Positions 1 to 10,655 of a stretch of DNA of 64,000 bases are shown in pieces. How positions within the stretch are numbered: the first letter of the stretch is position 1; every line of letters begins with the position of its first letter. The stretch is from Strongylocentrotus droebachiensis (lineage: Eukaryota; Echinodermata; Echinoidea; Camarodonta; Strongylocentrotidae): positions 1-64,000 of the forward strand of contig JAVYIG010000416.1 in NCBI GenBank assembly GCA_035222895.1. The letters run 5' to 3'. The notes under the pieces were generated by a model. It had not been told where the DNA came from, searched no databases, and worked only from the letters and a program-made list of their open reading frames with translations. Position numbers and translations under genes: made by a program.

Positions 1-502
1 TACTAGTTTGGCCAGGAGGGATTAGACCACCCAGCGTGGTCACTGACAGGTGGCTATCTCATCAACTCAGCTCTCATTTAACATTTAAAAAAGAGGATCA
101 TGGGGGACCAACTAATGCTATGGTCACATTACCCAAAAGTAGCCTGCTCGGCGACCGAGCGGCGAGTTTTTAACCAATTCTGCCCGGCGGCTGCCAGGTC
201 ACCGAGCGGCGGCCGCCCAGGCACCGCTCGTTTTTTAGGGCATCGCTCGGTCGCCGCTGAAGTTTTAGCGCGGAGTTAAAATTTGGACGGGGCCTGCTCA
301 CTTTTCACTCGCCGCCCAAAATACGCTCGGTGCCTGGGCGGTCCCTGCCCGGGCACCGACCTAATCGCTGGGCGATGCCTTTTTCCAGCAGCGACCGAGC
401 AGGCTACTGATCGGTCGGTCGCTGCTCTGATTTGTGACCATAGCTTTAGGCATTGTTTTCTATTTAGAGGGAGCAAGTAGCTACAATTAGTACAATGGGG
501 CT
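1..502 (+). mobile_element. MITE family A, copy 1 (5' end outside window, carries nested insert)
   Basis: This is a non-autonomous TIR element. Its right end reads CAGTGGGGCTTTAAAG-like ('caatggggctttaaag', TTAA at 503-506), and its body matches four other copies at 27.4, 44.1, 54.6 and 57.2 kb. Shared words include 'actagtttggccagg', 'cactgacaggtgg', 'ttaggcattgtt' and 'agagggagcaagtagct'. The left terminus lies before base 1. The middle is interrupted by a GC-rich insert at about 117-444 that no sister copy has. There is no coding capacity; open frames here are chance. Confidence 0.8.
138..408. mobile_element. GC-rich nested element with TIR AGTAGCCTGCTCGG
   Basis: Inverted termini AGTAGCCTGCTCGG (138-151) and CCGAGCAGGCTACT (395-408) enclose about 270 bp of unusually GC-rich sequence in an AT-rich neighbourhood. 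The interior repeats the degenerate words GACCGAGC, GCTCGGTC and GCCGCC on both strands. Just outside lie the matching flanks GCTATGGTCACA (117-128) and TGTGACCATAGC (433-444), so the true ends could be there instead. The other MITE family A copies lack this segment, which shows it is an insertion. No transposase is visible. Confidence 0.65.
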
Positions 503-506
503 TTAA

Positions 507-1121
507 AGCATATCTCAATTTCAACGGTGGAGTGCCAAGCGTGACATGCATGAGCCCTGTTGCCCTCAGTGTTTGAAAAACCGCTATCATTAATTATTCC
601 ATGTCCTGAGTTTAACTGACAGCCATTTGACAAGAAATCAATATGCCTTGTCTGATTGTGATGAAATCTAAACCCTCTTGTCAAACTTTCTCTGATATAT
701 CCAATCCATGAAGAAGAATCCTAGCTGTCTCCATTACATAATATTGAATAACCTTTGTCTGCAAATATGGTCATATGGGAATCATTTTCTCCTTGTGACT
801 GCGACTTGCAGGCATATCAAGATAATTTCTTTAATTTTTTCGTCTTTGTTGGGAGGGAGTGGGGTGGGGGGGGGGGGGGTGAATACAAATCTGTATGATA
901 TCAAAAGTTGTTAGTGCATAAACTGTCAAGAAAGATGAAAATTGGTCAGGATAACAATCATCCTGTAATTCAATGGTTAATTCAATTATTAGATGAGGAT
1001 GTGTCCATTTTCAAAGAAAGCAAGGTCAGAAATATCAGGAACATATTTATATTTTTTCCAGCACCCCATCCCCCCCTTCCTCTTCCCCTGAAGCGTGAGA
1101 AAGTGTCATGCATCACCTAAT
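507..1121. other. AT-rich spacer with poly-G tract
   Basis: No gene is seen. It holds a 14-base G run at 866-879 and a pyrimidine-rich stretch ending in C-runs near 1045-1090. Short open frames here lack codon-like composition. Confidence 0.6.
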
Positions 1122-1182
1122 GAGAGCTAAGAGGGCGTTAAGTCTATGCTAAGGTATTGAAGTTAGTACCCTTCTGGTTCTC
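1122..1182 (+). repeat. Dispersed hairpin family HP, copy a
   Basis: Left arm 'gagagctaagagggcgtta' pairs with right arm 'ttagtacccttctggttctc' across a loop of about 20 bases, with some mismatches. The right arm matches the family signature CCCTTCTGGCTC-x-AACAG seen in eight further copies (11.5, 39.0, 43.9, 53.8, 54.0, 61.8, 62.0 and 62.1 kb). Confidence 0.6.
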
Positions 1183-1230
1183 AACAGAGAGAATGACAGG
1201 ATATGAGTGATTGCATTACCATACTAACTT

Positions 1231-1351
1231 TGACACTTTTATGACATCAACATCCTATAATAAAAAGACAGGGTAGATATTGATATAAATGTACATGTAA
1301 GCAGTAATTAGCAAACTTTTATGACACTTTTATGACATTAACATCCTATAA
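1231..1351 (+). repeat. Local 91-bp tandem duplication
   Basis: A 30-base block beginning TGACACTTTTATGACAT occurs at 1231 and again at 1322 with one or two differences, so a segment of about 91 bp has been duplicated in tandem. Confidence 0.65.
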
Positions 1352-2084
1352 AGCACATGGGATAAAATGATATAAATTATATAAATTATATAAATGCAGT
1401 AATTAGGAGACTGTAACGAGCTAAATGTCAATCTTAATCATGGATGTATCTCAGTAATGCCTCTGAATCAACCCCAGATACTCATTTCTTTTACAAATGA
1501 CGCAATCTACTTCTGTAAAATCTACTCTCGCTAACTTTCTGATTTCCCCTATTCTCTAAATAACTTAGAATCTCTACGATTGATTTGATTCCTATTTATT
1601 ATGAACAGGCAGTAAGCTTCTGAAATTCTTAATTTCATAAATTTGATATCATCTTCTCAGTCAGAAGCGCCTTAGCAAATGTTATTGTATAAATGACAAT
1701 ACAGAGAGAGTGTGTAATTCTACCCTATAATTAAAAAGAAATTCTAAAAATGAGTAAAAAAATTATCTAAAATCGATAATAGCTCCAAGATAGAGCTGAA
1801 TAAAGTGAAGTGAAATATGAAAAGAATAGATATATTAACAGACTACATGTAACATATATATGGTTGGTTTTGGTATCTGAATAGTAAACTGAAAACATAA
1901 GTATATATGATTGTTACAGACAAAATGTTAACATCTTTGATGAATCGATGTTGTGGATTTCTTTGCAAAAAGTACCCCTCCCCCAAAATGAAATATATAT
2001 AATTGTAATAATTATGAAGGGTTGTCCTTTGGGCTGAAATAGAGGTCTTAATATGAACTTTATTTCTATTTTTAGAAATGACTC
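1352..2084. other. AT-rich spacer
   Basis: Nothing coding is visible. It begins with a short AT-rich tandem stretch (ATATAAATT units, about 1369-1393) and is otherwise unremarkable AT-rich sequence. Confidence 0.5.
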
Positions 2085-2935
2085 AGAGGTTAAAGATAAA
2101 GTTGAGTTCTGGTCATGTGATTGCATTGTGTAATGGCCCGGTCCCACTGGCCGACGGACACAAAACGTATGCATAAAGGACACAGCGGACGAGCAAAATT
2201 TCGGGGGTGGCTCCATCCGTTTTCATCCGCTCCAGTAATGGACAAAATTTGCGAAAATTTGCGAAAACAGAACGGAAAATAACGGACGTGGGTAGTATGT
2301 AGCAGGGATGTTAAACGGATGTTCATCGGAAGCCTAGCGGATGAAAGCGGATGGAAGTGGATGACAGCTTTGAATACTTTAAATACGAGATGCATACGCT
2401 TACATCCTTTCTATTTCCGTGCTACTAACGATGTATAGACGTTCCATGTACCTTATCTTTCCCCCCTCTTTTCGTTTTCAGCTGCATCGGATGTGAGTTG
2501 CGAGGATGCCCAGAGGATGCAGAGAGGATACAGCGGACGTTTAACGGATGATAACGGACAAATAACGTTTGTTGCTCGTATTTGTCGCGGATTTACATCG
2601 TACACGGCGGAAGTTCATCCGTTCTAAAAGTTTTGTGCAGCTCAAAACTTTTTGCGCGGATGAAATCACAGTGGACGGATGCTCGACGGATAGAGCGTAT
2701 GAAACACGTATGCAATGAGTACACAACGGATGCATAGCGTTTTCCAACGGATGGCAAGATTTTGTTACGTTTTACATCCTCTTTGCATCCGTAAGTGCAG
2801 TGGGACCGGGCCTTTAGAAAAGGTGTGGAATGGATCAGAAAAAGTTGATCATGTAGCATGTAAGTATTGGTGTGTACTGCAAGGTTCTGGAGTCATCAAA
2901 ATCTTAATAAATTTGGCCCAGTCTTGGTAAAGTAA
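2085..2935 (+). repeat. Interspersed repeat R1, split by an insertion
   Basis: The flanks 2085-2134 ('taaagataaagttgagttctggtcatg…ttgcattgtg') and 2813-2935 ('gtggaatggatcagaaaa … tactgcaaggttctgg') join to match an uninterrupted copy at 30.75-30.92 kb and two related copies at 61.2-61.5 kb. Family R1 has no visible coding capacity. Its internal organisation (ends, class) cannot be settled by eye. Confidence 0.65.
2135..2812. mobile_element. 678-bp TIR element rich in CGGATG words
   Basis: Perfect 15-bp inverted termini GGCCCGGTCCCACTG (2135-2149) and CAGTGGGACCGGGCC (2798-2812) bound an insertion into repeat R1. The 30.75-kb R1 copy lacks it. Inside, the words ACGGATG, GCGGATG and their complement CATCCG recur more than ten times in degenerate form on both strands. 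No transposase ORF is present, so it is non-autonomous. The target duplication is unclear (left flank 'taat', right flank 'ttta'), so the superfamily is not assigned. Confidence 0.8.
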
Positions 2936-3184
2936 CAAGCACTGTACATTGATTTCCTTATCTTTCTATGCTCATTACTCAGCCAGGATACATTTTCTAC
3001 CAAATTTGTTTGGCACATGACATTTATTTGTAATCTTGAACATTCAGTGTGAGTTTCGTTTGATTCTGTGAGAATTCTTTTTTTTTAACCATAACTCAAG
3101 TTTATCTTTAATGTTCAAATGACAGAAAAAATGAACTTGTCTAGAGAAGGGTAATGGCAGGAAATGAATGAGTGAGGTGGACAC

Positions 3185-3445
3185 TAGGCCTGTCCATATC
3201 AGCTCAAGTTTGCGTTTCCACCAGACCGATAGACTCATCACAAACTAGCAAATTAGCCCGCTATTTCCCAAATAGCGGGATATTTTGGAAACAAGACCAA
3301 GATTTCTTGGAATATTTTGTTGACCAAATATCCCCGTAATTGCAATTGCAGGCTATTGAAGACGCAAATTAACCGGTTAATTTGCGATCGGGATAGTTAA
3401 AATAGCGGGGTATTTGGCAAACTCAAGCTGATGACGGCAGGCCTA
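3185..3445. mobile_element. Foldback MITE with ~33-bp TIRs
   Basis: Left end 'taggcctgtccatatcagct' and right end 'agctgatgacggcaggccta' are inverted repeats extending inward to 'caagtttgc'/'gcaaactcaag'. A second inverted pair, around the AAATAGCGGGRTATTT words, lies inside, so the 261-bp element can fold almost end to end. No ORF and no clear target duplication. Confidence 0.7.
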
Positions 3446-4988
3446 CTGTGAGCAATACAACAATGGGATAGTTTAATATCGGATTGCCCAAACAATAAGC
3501 ACTTGGATAGCGAGAGATAGAGATATAATAGAATTTGTTGATTCAGAGTATTAATCATAGATAGATGCATTGTGTGTGATAGAAAAGGATTAGAGGGAGT
3601 CATGGGGAAAAGGAGGAAAGAATTGTTTTGAATATAATTGAATTTTGATTTAATATCAACTTGATTCTTCCTTAGAATTAGAAATATGTGTGATAACATG
3701 ACAAAACTATATTCAAATACAATATTAGAGCAGGATCAGGGAGAGTGATAGGATAATGGATATAGTGAAGGAAAAATATTTTTGAAAGTAACTGATGAGA
3801 CAATAGGTTTTTTTTTAATATGAAAAATTGTGAATGTCCACCAAAAGAGAAAAGGAAACAGTTTTTTAGGAGATTTGATAAACTGAAGAAAGATGACTGT
3901 TATAACAGGAAGGACAAATGGAGGGGGGGGGGGGTGAATAGAAAGAGTACCGGTAAGAAGAATAATGGGATAGAAATCCGGAATCAGGTTAATATAGAAC
4001 TGATGGAAAAATTTGATACAATCAAAAGAAATGGAACATAAAAAGAAGCTTACTGTTTCACTGTTTTCACCGTGCATTAGGAGTATTTAGGACTTTGGCT
4101 GATATTCTAAAACTAAAATTTATACCGCTGCGATTAGGTTTTTATTCCAAATACCTAGTCTAAGATCTACCTTTTCACTTGTTATATATGATTTCAGACC
4201 CAGGTCGGATTAATTGGAATTAGTAGAATACTTAATGTGGCCAAGCAAGGTAAAATTAACAGTTAAACTTTTTAAATGGCAGTGAAATTGAATTTATTCA
4301 CCATTTTCATTTTTTTTTAACATGCAAAGTCAAAGAATACCATAACAGATTTCTTACGAATATGGATAGACAATGAAACAGAAAAATACACTAAAGGAAA
4401 CTATGAAGTGGTTCAATCGTCAAAAAGTTACAGAGACTTATGGGTAGATGATTCTACACAAAATACAAACACTAACACAATAAAGAGACTAAGAAATAAC
4501 ACAATGTTATTTACACACATAATAAGAGGGGTTGTCAGATTCAAATTTAGCTTCTGCATCAGGTGAAGTTTTAGATTATGGCTAAAACTGTTTAATGATG
4601 CACACTGTTTACTAAAACTGTGGGGCAGTTTATTCAAGATAGTGAGTCCCTTGCACTCACACAATATTTAAAAAGGTAGAATAACCATAATTATAGTACA
4701 CAAGTGTCTCTTGAAATCCTGGTAATGTATCTATGAATATCTATGTTGTAACACTTTCTGGAAACAGCTTATGAGAATATAAATACATAAAAACAGACAG
4801 TTGAAAATCATGTAATAATGACATTGGGAAAATATTCAATTTTAGGAATAGAGGTCTGCTTGGACTTAAAAATGGCTTGTGGCAAATCATACAAACTGCT
4901 TTTTTTTGGGGGGGGGGGGTGGGGGGAGGATATGAGGGAGAGGAGTACTGAGTAAACTACTGTTAATGTTGAAAACTGTTTTTCTTAC
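3446..4988. other. AT-rich spacer or intron with G runs
   Basis: No gene is seen. It contains G runs near 3921-3933 and at 4908-4919, the latter followed by further G-rich sequence to 4930. If the exon at 4989-5056 is real, this is its downstream intron on the minus strand. Confidence 0.5.
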
Positions 4989-5056
4989 CTTGTCGATGAT
5001 CCCTCTGAACTTGCGAACGATGATCCGCTTCTTGACAGCTGATTGATAGATCCATC
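4989..5056 (-). CDS. Candidate internal exon of an unidentified minus-strand gene
   Basis: Read on the minus strand, 68 bp lie between a pyrimidine-rich acceptor ending 'gttttcgttcacag' and a strong donor AAG|GTAAGAAAA. One frame gives WIYQSAVKKRIIVRKFRGI followed by IDK, preceded by two bases of a split codon and ending exactly at a codon boundary. The residue mix is protein-like (aromatic, basic, branched aliphatic) and local base composition is more balanced than in the surrounding AT-rich DNA. All three frames are open over so short a span, so the frame choice is inference. I do not recognise the protein family. No partner exon was found elsewhere in the window, which would imply long introns or a gene extending off the left edge. 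A chance match to splice consensus remains possible. Confidence 0.42.
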
Positions 5057-6130
5057 CTGTGAACGAAAACGACGTTGAAGAAATGAAGGCATGGAGTTAC
5101 GATTAGGGCGTTTCACGGCCGGTAGGTACCGCTTTCTCCTCACGTCAGTCATTCTCAGGGTTTTAATTCAATTCACTGCACCCTTTCACTCAATAGCATT
5201 CGTATTCATGGTGCGACATTTCAAGCATATCCGTGGTAAAGTGAAGTATGAGCAGGAGCAGGTAATTGTTCAGAATCGCGGAAAACCCGTTAATATGATT
5301 GATTCGTTACAAGATATTCTGGTCAGGGGGAAGGATCCATTCCACTTAAAGCAACTCTCACTTTCGCACAGCCTTCAAGTCCCAGATCAAACTAGAACCA
5401 CAATGAGTTAAAAACCATGCCACTTTCTTTAATGATGCACAGAGATCTATAAAGCGACGATAGTGATAAATAAATTGTTGTGGACTCAAAACCTTCGATC
5501 ATTATCAAAGACACTCAAAACATAAGTATGATCCTTTTATTTTGACATGTTGCATCGATCATATTCGTCATTGATCAACAAGTTGCACATTTTATTGACA
5601 GCATCGATGGTGTAGATTCCGACTCATAGATTGTTTGCTTTCAGTACATCTTGGCACAAAATCAAAATTACAGTGGACTGATTTTTTCTTCTACTTTTGA
5701 GAGAGAGAGAAAGAGAAAGGGTGGACAACGCGAAAGGAGAGGAGATATATATCAAAATATGAACAAAAGTCTTGAAATATTTCTCTCTGAAGCAATATCT
5801 TTGATTTGAGCGAAAAATGTGACGTCCAACTTGATCTCAAAAAATGATATCAACGTCACAAAATATGTCTTCCAATGCCAAGAGTCTGCATCCGCTTCTG
5901 TTCTAAGAGTCACACCATTTTCAATCACTATCACAATATTCAACCACTTTATTCCAGGTAAACAAGAGCATGGTGTAAATTAGACATGTATCATGAAGTT
6001 AAATGATTCACACTAATTAGCCATTCCTTACGGATTGGACGGCGGGCCGCAGTAGGCAGAACTTGGCTAGTTGAGGATCACGTTAGATATAGTGCTAGTC
6101 AGAGTAGGGTAGGCAGGTTCGCAGAATTGG
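5057..6130. other. Spacer, possibly intronic
   Basis: No gene is supported. It holds a short GA tract at about 5699-5723. A 106-codon open frame at 5091-5411 on the plus strand has no recognisable domain and lies antisense to the candidate intron. Confidence 0.45.
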
Positions 6131-6178
6131 GTGTGATATGTGTGTATTAGCCCCGAGAAGGTGACAGAGAGTGTGTCA

Positions 6179-6369
6179 GGGGGGGGGGGGGCAGAGGGAG
6201 AGATAGTTACAGAGAGGGGAAGGGGGACATGCACAGAGAGAGAAAGAGAGAGAGAACAAGATAAAGTTTGGGAGACTGAAAGGAGAAAGGGGAGGGGGTT
6301 TAAAGATAGTGTGAGAGAAATTAATAGAGAAAGATAGAAAATAGAGAGGGAGAGAAGGGATATATATAT

Positions 6370-6417
<48 letters not shown>

Positions 6418-6420
6418 CAT
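6179..6420 (+). repeat. Poly-G plus (GA)n microsatellite
   Basis: A 13-base G run (6179-6191) is followed by imperfect GA repeats and a nearly perfect (GA)n block at about 6371-6412 ending in a G run. Open frames of Ser/Leu or Arg/Glu here are artefacts of the repeat. Confidence 0.9.
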
Positions 6421-6495
6421 ATAGTGAGATGTAATTTTAGAGCATTAGAAAAGGTGAGAGAGACTTAAAGGCCTAAAGTTTATACAGTGAGAGGA

Positions 6496-6562
6496 AGAGA
6501 GAGAGAGAACAAGAGGGAGGAAAGGACAAAGTTTGAGAATTGGGGGAGGGGGGGGGGGGGGG
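6496..6562 (+). repeat. (GA)n with 15-base poly-G
   Basis: Purine-rich GA repeats run into a 15-base G run at 6548-6562. The plus strand could form G-quadruplex structures. Confidence 0.85.
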
Positions 6563-6761
6563 TCGGAGGTGGTAACAAACGTGGCTTAGTGAGGGATTTA
6601 GCCACTGTCCTCCTGAGTCACACAGAGGCAATATAGATCCTCAATCAACACGCATTGTCCTTATATACACAGGAGACACGATCAGTCTGATGTGACATAA
6701 TGCCTTAATTAACTAGCGCCCCTCCACTAAGGCATTACTATGTTCAAATATTAATGAGAGG

Positions 6762-6814
6762 TTGCCGCCCCCTCCCCCCCCCCCCTCCCCGTCCCCTCCC
6801 CTCCCCCTCCTCTC
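6762..6814 (+). repeat. C-rich low-complexity tract
   Basis: CCCCTCC-type repeats with runs of seven or more C lie on the plus strand, so the minus strand is G-rich. Confidence 0.85.
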
Positions 6815-6894
6815 AATCTTACACAAGGCTAATTGAGTCATCACCTCTTTCACACATTGTAAACATGTTTGGAAAAAAACCTGAATATGGTTAA

Positions 6895-7045
6895 CAAGCT
6901 CTGTCCCTGCAACAAGTAATGTGTGCAGACTGGATTCCAAGTAATGTAGTTCATTCATTAATTAACAGGTTAATGGAATAAGGTGTTACTAGGTCCCCTG
7001 GAAAGAAACATCCATAAATTTGAATATGTTAGTAAACTGGTCTAT
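6895..7045 (+). repeat. Interspersed repeat R3, copy 1
   Basis: About 150 bp match, in inverted orientation, the sequence at 25.36-25.51 kb. Shared words include 'acatccataa'/'ttatggatgt', 'ttagtaaact'/'agtttactaa' and 'caagtaatgt'/'acattacttg'. No coding features. Confidence 0.65.
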
Positions 7046-7074
7046 TGTGAATAAGAATTCAGATCTATTGCGAT

Positions 7075-7466
7075 AGCCATGTTCAGACGGGGCTTCGTAG
7101 TCCGCTTAAATTTATCCCTGCAGCAATAAATATTCCATAAATATTTGACTTACACCATCATTTGTCCATAAGCTCTTACTCAGACCTGCCACGATCAGAC
7201 ACAATCTTCCACCGATCTAGTCTTATTTAGCGAAACTTCCAGAAGTGGTGGTGCCTGCACTAGATGACCTCAACCCAGCTTCTGCATCTTAACCGCGCGA
7301 AATCTAATTTTAATTTTTGATTGTAAACAAACAACCTTCGTGAAAGGTCACGTAACTTACAGGTAACTTACGCTACCGTCTAGTCATGTTAGCACGTTCC
7401 TCCTGGAAAATCCATGGCTACGCCAACCTTTACGCCGACCAAATTGCCATCGTGTGAACACGGCCA
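7075..7466. mobile_element. Probable MITE with GCCRTGTTCASACG termini
   Basis: Left end 'gccatgttcagacgggg' and right end 'atcgtgtgaacacggcc' are imperfect inverted repeats enclosing about 390 bp of somewhat GC-richer sequence. No second copy was found in the window, so the call rests on the ends alone. Confidence 0.4.
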
Positions 7467-7825
7467 TTATTGAGTAACCATGAGGTGACAGTATGACATA
7501 ACAGTGTCCTGGACAGAACAGTCATCATCCATTTTGACAATTTTGAGGTGAAGGAGATTATGAGTAAATGAGAGATGATGTCATATAATAGAACGGTCAG
7601 GAGGCGGCTACATTGAATCCATTGATTGATAAATACATCTCCAGCAGGTTGTACCATAGACATGTCATAGATAGATAGGTGTACAACACATGCTCTTGTG
7701 ACAGTTATTGTTCCATGGCCATAGTTCTGAACTAACCCAATTTCTAATGCCTAGGTAACACAATTTTTTTTTTTCATTTTCGATAATTGCTCTCTGTGTG
7801 AACAGCTCCCTCATGGAATATACTT

Positions 7826-7851
7826 TCTCTGCCTCTCTCTATCTCTTTCTC

Positions 7852-7882
<31 letters not shown>

Positions 7883-7885
7883 TTC
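7826..7885 (+). repeat. (CT)n microsatellite
   Basis: Near-perfect CT repeats with a few interruptions. Confidence 0.9.
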
Positions 7886-7889
7886 ATCT

Positions 7890-8450
7890 GTCTCTGACTG
7901 AGCATCAATGAGTAATCTGTTCTCTTCCGCCAGCTGCCACGTTGATCCATTGTATGATATCTGAAACCATTCCTAAAATCCCCCTTCCTGATCTAACATT
8001 GTTCTCTTCTCATCCCAAACATTAAATACATTTGTCTCTCGTAATTCCCCTTTTGAACCAACATACTTTGGAATTGATTTGTTATTTTTAAAGAGCGGAG
8101 AGCAAAAACTATTCATCTTCCCTAGAAGCTCATAACGATTGATCAATCTAAAAATAAATCAAACCGGTAAAGATACCAAAAGTTCTTTTTGAAAATATGG
8201 CAAAAAATAATGTAAAGTATGCTGTATCATATCCAAAATATTACACTTTATCAATTCTATGTCATAATTGGTATTGGTATGTGGGAATTAACTCTACCTG
8301 TAACACCCTGGTTATTCACAGAAACCACTTTTTCACAACAAAATTATCATCATCATTATCATCATCAAGAATCAGGTCTGTTCTAGACATCGGTGGTCAT
8401 GCATGGCTCTCCATTTCCGTCTATTTTCTGCTTTTCTTAAAAAGCTGATA
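7890..8450. other. Spacer without visible gene
   Basis: AT-rich sequence with a short (TCA)n-like stretch near 8344-8370. The 83-codon open frame at 8197-8448 spans it and shows no protein-like features. Confidence 0.45.
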
Positions 8451-8477
8451 TTGCTGATTTCATTTTTGGTTGCCTGT

Positions 8478-8690
8478 TTGTTCAGGCTTTGCAAATATTT
8501 ATAGCATTGCCTTCCCCCTGCGTCTCTTTCCAGCAATCTTCCCTTTTAATTTTTTTCTTTCTAGATGATACTTTCTGTATAATTATGTGACCAACAAACT
8601 GCATTTGCCTCTTTTTTATTGCCTTGATGAGTGATGGTTTTTGCTCTTGCTTTTCTAAACACTTCTTCATTTTGTCATCCTTTCTTTTAA
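8478..8690 (-). pseudogene. C-terminal fragment of a non-LTR retrotransposon (LINE) polyprotein, frameshifted
   Basis: The minus-strand frame at 8482-8670 contains SLIKAIKKRQMQFVGHI. This matches the conserved segment 'tIkkRqlqFlGHi.R' found downstream of the reverse transcriptase domain in many invertebrate LINEs. In intact elements it is followed by a basic 'leGKieGkRgRGRqr..yLdsL' tail. Here the tail is recognisable but scattered over other frames: LKGKIAGKRRRGKAM in one and GRQCYKYLQSLN in another, so at least two frameshifts have occurred. Upstream, DDKMKKCLEKQEQ resembles the 'dkvtNeevL.r' stretch. The fragment ends abruptly where a TTAA MITE begins at 8691. No reverse transcriptase or endonuclease domain remains. 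It is a dead relic; the clade (RTE, CR1 or other) is not resolved. Confidence 0.72.
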
Positions 8691-9193
8691 AGGTATTACA
8701 AAGTTTTGGGAAATTTTGAAAAATGGGTGGATAGTGATTATTTACAATTTTAATATAGTTGGATGCCCCTGTGGATGTATTAAAAACACCAGAAATGTTA
8801 GCCCCTAAAACACTTCTGCTTTTGAGAAAAATTGAATATAAAGATTTACCGGTGCTCCCAGTAAATTTTGCTAAATTTCAAATAGCTCCTACGGCCGTAC
8901 AATGGTAGCTGCGACCATGAAAATCTCAAGAGTATGTAGTTGTGGTATATAATTTCCGAACGAGAATAGCTAATCAGTCAATTTTAGTCAATAAACATTG
9001 TTTTATAGCTTAATTAATATCTTGTCCTTTAGAGGGAGCTATTCAACATAAGGTGTTTATTATTTACAATTTCATAACATTAGAGTCGATTTCGACCGCG
9101 ACAACGATCACTGAATATTGTAGGACCGCATATGCTTCCAATATGGTCATTTGAACCAAATTCATGACCCCATACCAGAACTTTGTATTACCT
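8691..9193 (+). mobile_element. TTAA MITE family B, copy 1 (503 bp)
   Basis: Termini AGGTATTACAAAGTTTTGG and, inverted, CCAGAACTTTGTATTACCT are flanked on both sides by TTAA (8687-8690 and 9194-9197). A second copy lies inverted at 22113-22607. Shared internal words include 'acggccgtac', 'gcagctaccat'/'atggtagctgc' and 'gcatatg'. No transposase. TTAA duplication with purine-first ends fits Kolobok-type elements (piggyBac also uses TTAA); this assignment is inference. Confidence 0.85.
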
Positions 9194-9197
9194 TTAA

Positions 9198-9925
9198 ACT
9201 GTATCTAAAAGGTTGAAAATGTGTTCAAATATTTGCTTTGGTCTCATTTTTGATGATTTGCAGGTGTATGTTTAACTAATGGACTGGGGAGAAATCTGGA
9301 TATAAGCAAAAAAGAAAAGATTTAACTTAACCAAAGTAAAAATTCAGCCTATAAAACAAAGTGTACCATTTCTGACAATAGATGGCTCACTTCCATTTCT
9401 ATCCATAACCACATGAATGGCCTTTCCGTGACCCTTATGATCACCCAGTAGCACAGTTGATGATCCAAGTCATTTTTGGTATAGACTATCAAACAAGCAA
9501 TTATTCTGTATGAATTCACCAGTATGCCGATATCATTGTAAGCCAAATATTCCCTTTGTTGAAACAATAGAGGGCGCACTCCCATTCCTAACCCCTATCA
9601 TCATTGATTTGATCGAACACCACCTGATCCCTCTGAACTCTAGTTGAACCCAATGTTTCACATAGCAGCTGACTACATTATTTCTCCCATATGAAAACCT
9701 CACACCTCTTTAGATGAGCGAGCGAGAAGAAAAAAAGAGGTAAAGGGAAACGATATTGGAAGCATGGCGAATCAATTGTGTGCTTTTATTATCCCATTGC
9801 CAGCTGGATTCTCTCGTTCCCCTAGGCTCAATACAGGGGGAAATAGTTATCACAGGCAGAGGGTTAACTGAAAAGTGGGATGGTCCAAATGAAAGTCAGA
9901 TACAAGCTCAAATCATATTTGCATG
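9198..9925. other. Spacer without visible gene
   Basis: AT-rich unique-looking sequence. It includes an isolated AGAGGGCGC word at 9571, which also occurs in the repeats at 18.2 kb and 57.4 kb. Confidence 0.4.
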
Positions 9926-9928
9926 AGA

Positions 9929-10110
9929 GAGGAGAGAGGGAGGTTAAAAGAGATTGAAAGAGAGAGAGTAGAGAGAAAAGAGAGAGAGAGAAGAGAGAGA
10001 GAAGAGAGAGAAGAGAGTCAAGAAAGAACAGGAAGAGAGAGAGAGGAATAAAGAAAGAGAGAGGGGAATAAAGAGAGAACAGGAATAAAGAGAGAGAAAG
10101 AGGGGGAGAA
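9929..10110 (+). repeat. Imperfect (GA)n tract
   Basis: About 180 bp of purine-rich GA/GAAA repeats. The minus-strand Ser/Leu frame over it is not a gene. Confidence 0.9.
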
Positions 10111-10289
10111 AGGGTGAAGGAAAGAGATAGGGAATATAAGAGGGGTGATGAAAGATAATTAGAAAATAATTATGACTCATTAATGATTATACAATACATT
10201 CCTAATGACCTTGATAATTGGAACAGTTTTGACAGATTGTTGGACGTGTAATTTCTGCGAGACACAGATCAAGAGCTTGACAGAATCGG

Positions 10290-10365
10290 ATTATTTATAA
10301 TAATAATACATAAGATTTATAAGGCGCCAAATCCACTTGACAGTTAAATGCTCCAGGCGCAAATT
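10290..10365 (-). mobile_element. SINE/LINE 3' tail
   Basis: (ATA)n followed by 'agatttataaggcgccaaat' on the plus strand is the reverse of the tail '…GCGC(C)ATATAAAT…(ATT)n'. The same tail occurs at 35.7, 46.6, 48.7, 54.9 and 62.8 kb. Confidence 0.55.
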
Positions 10366-10655
10366 ATGCTGTACATTTGTCTTCATCTAAAGCATTGTTA
10401 GTATAGAAATAAGCTATAAAAATGAAAACCCTTGTAAAAAGTCTCTGAAGTCTTGTTTGTTATATTTGTAAATCCAGGATTGTATATTTTGTGTATTGTT
10501 TTTAATGTGAGTGGACCCCTAGGAAGAATGAAATTATAACTGATCAATGTGATCCATCACACAAGTGGTAAATTGTTACATAGATAATAAATAAATAGAA
10601 ATAAACAGAAAATTACACATCTTTAAACATGCTAGAATGTAAGGGATATAGGGTT

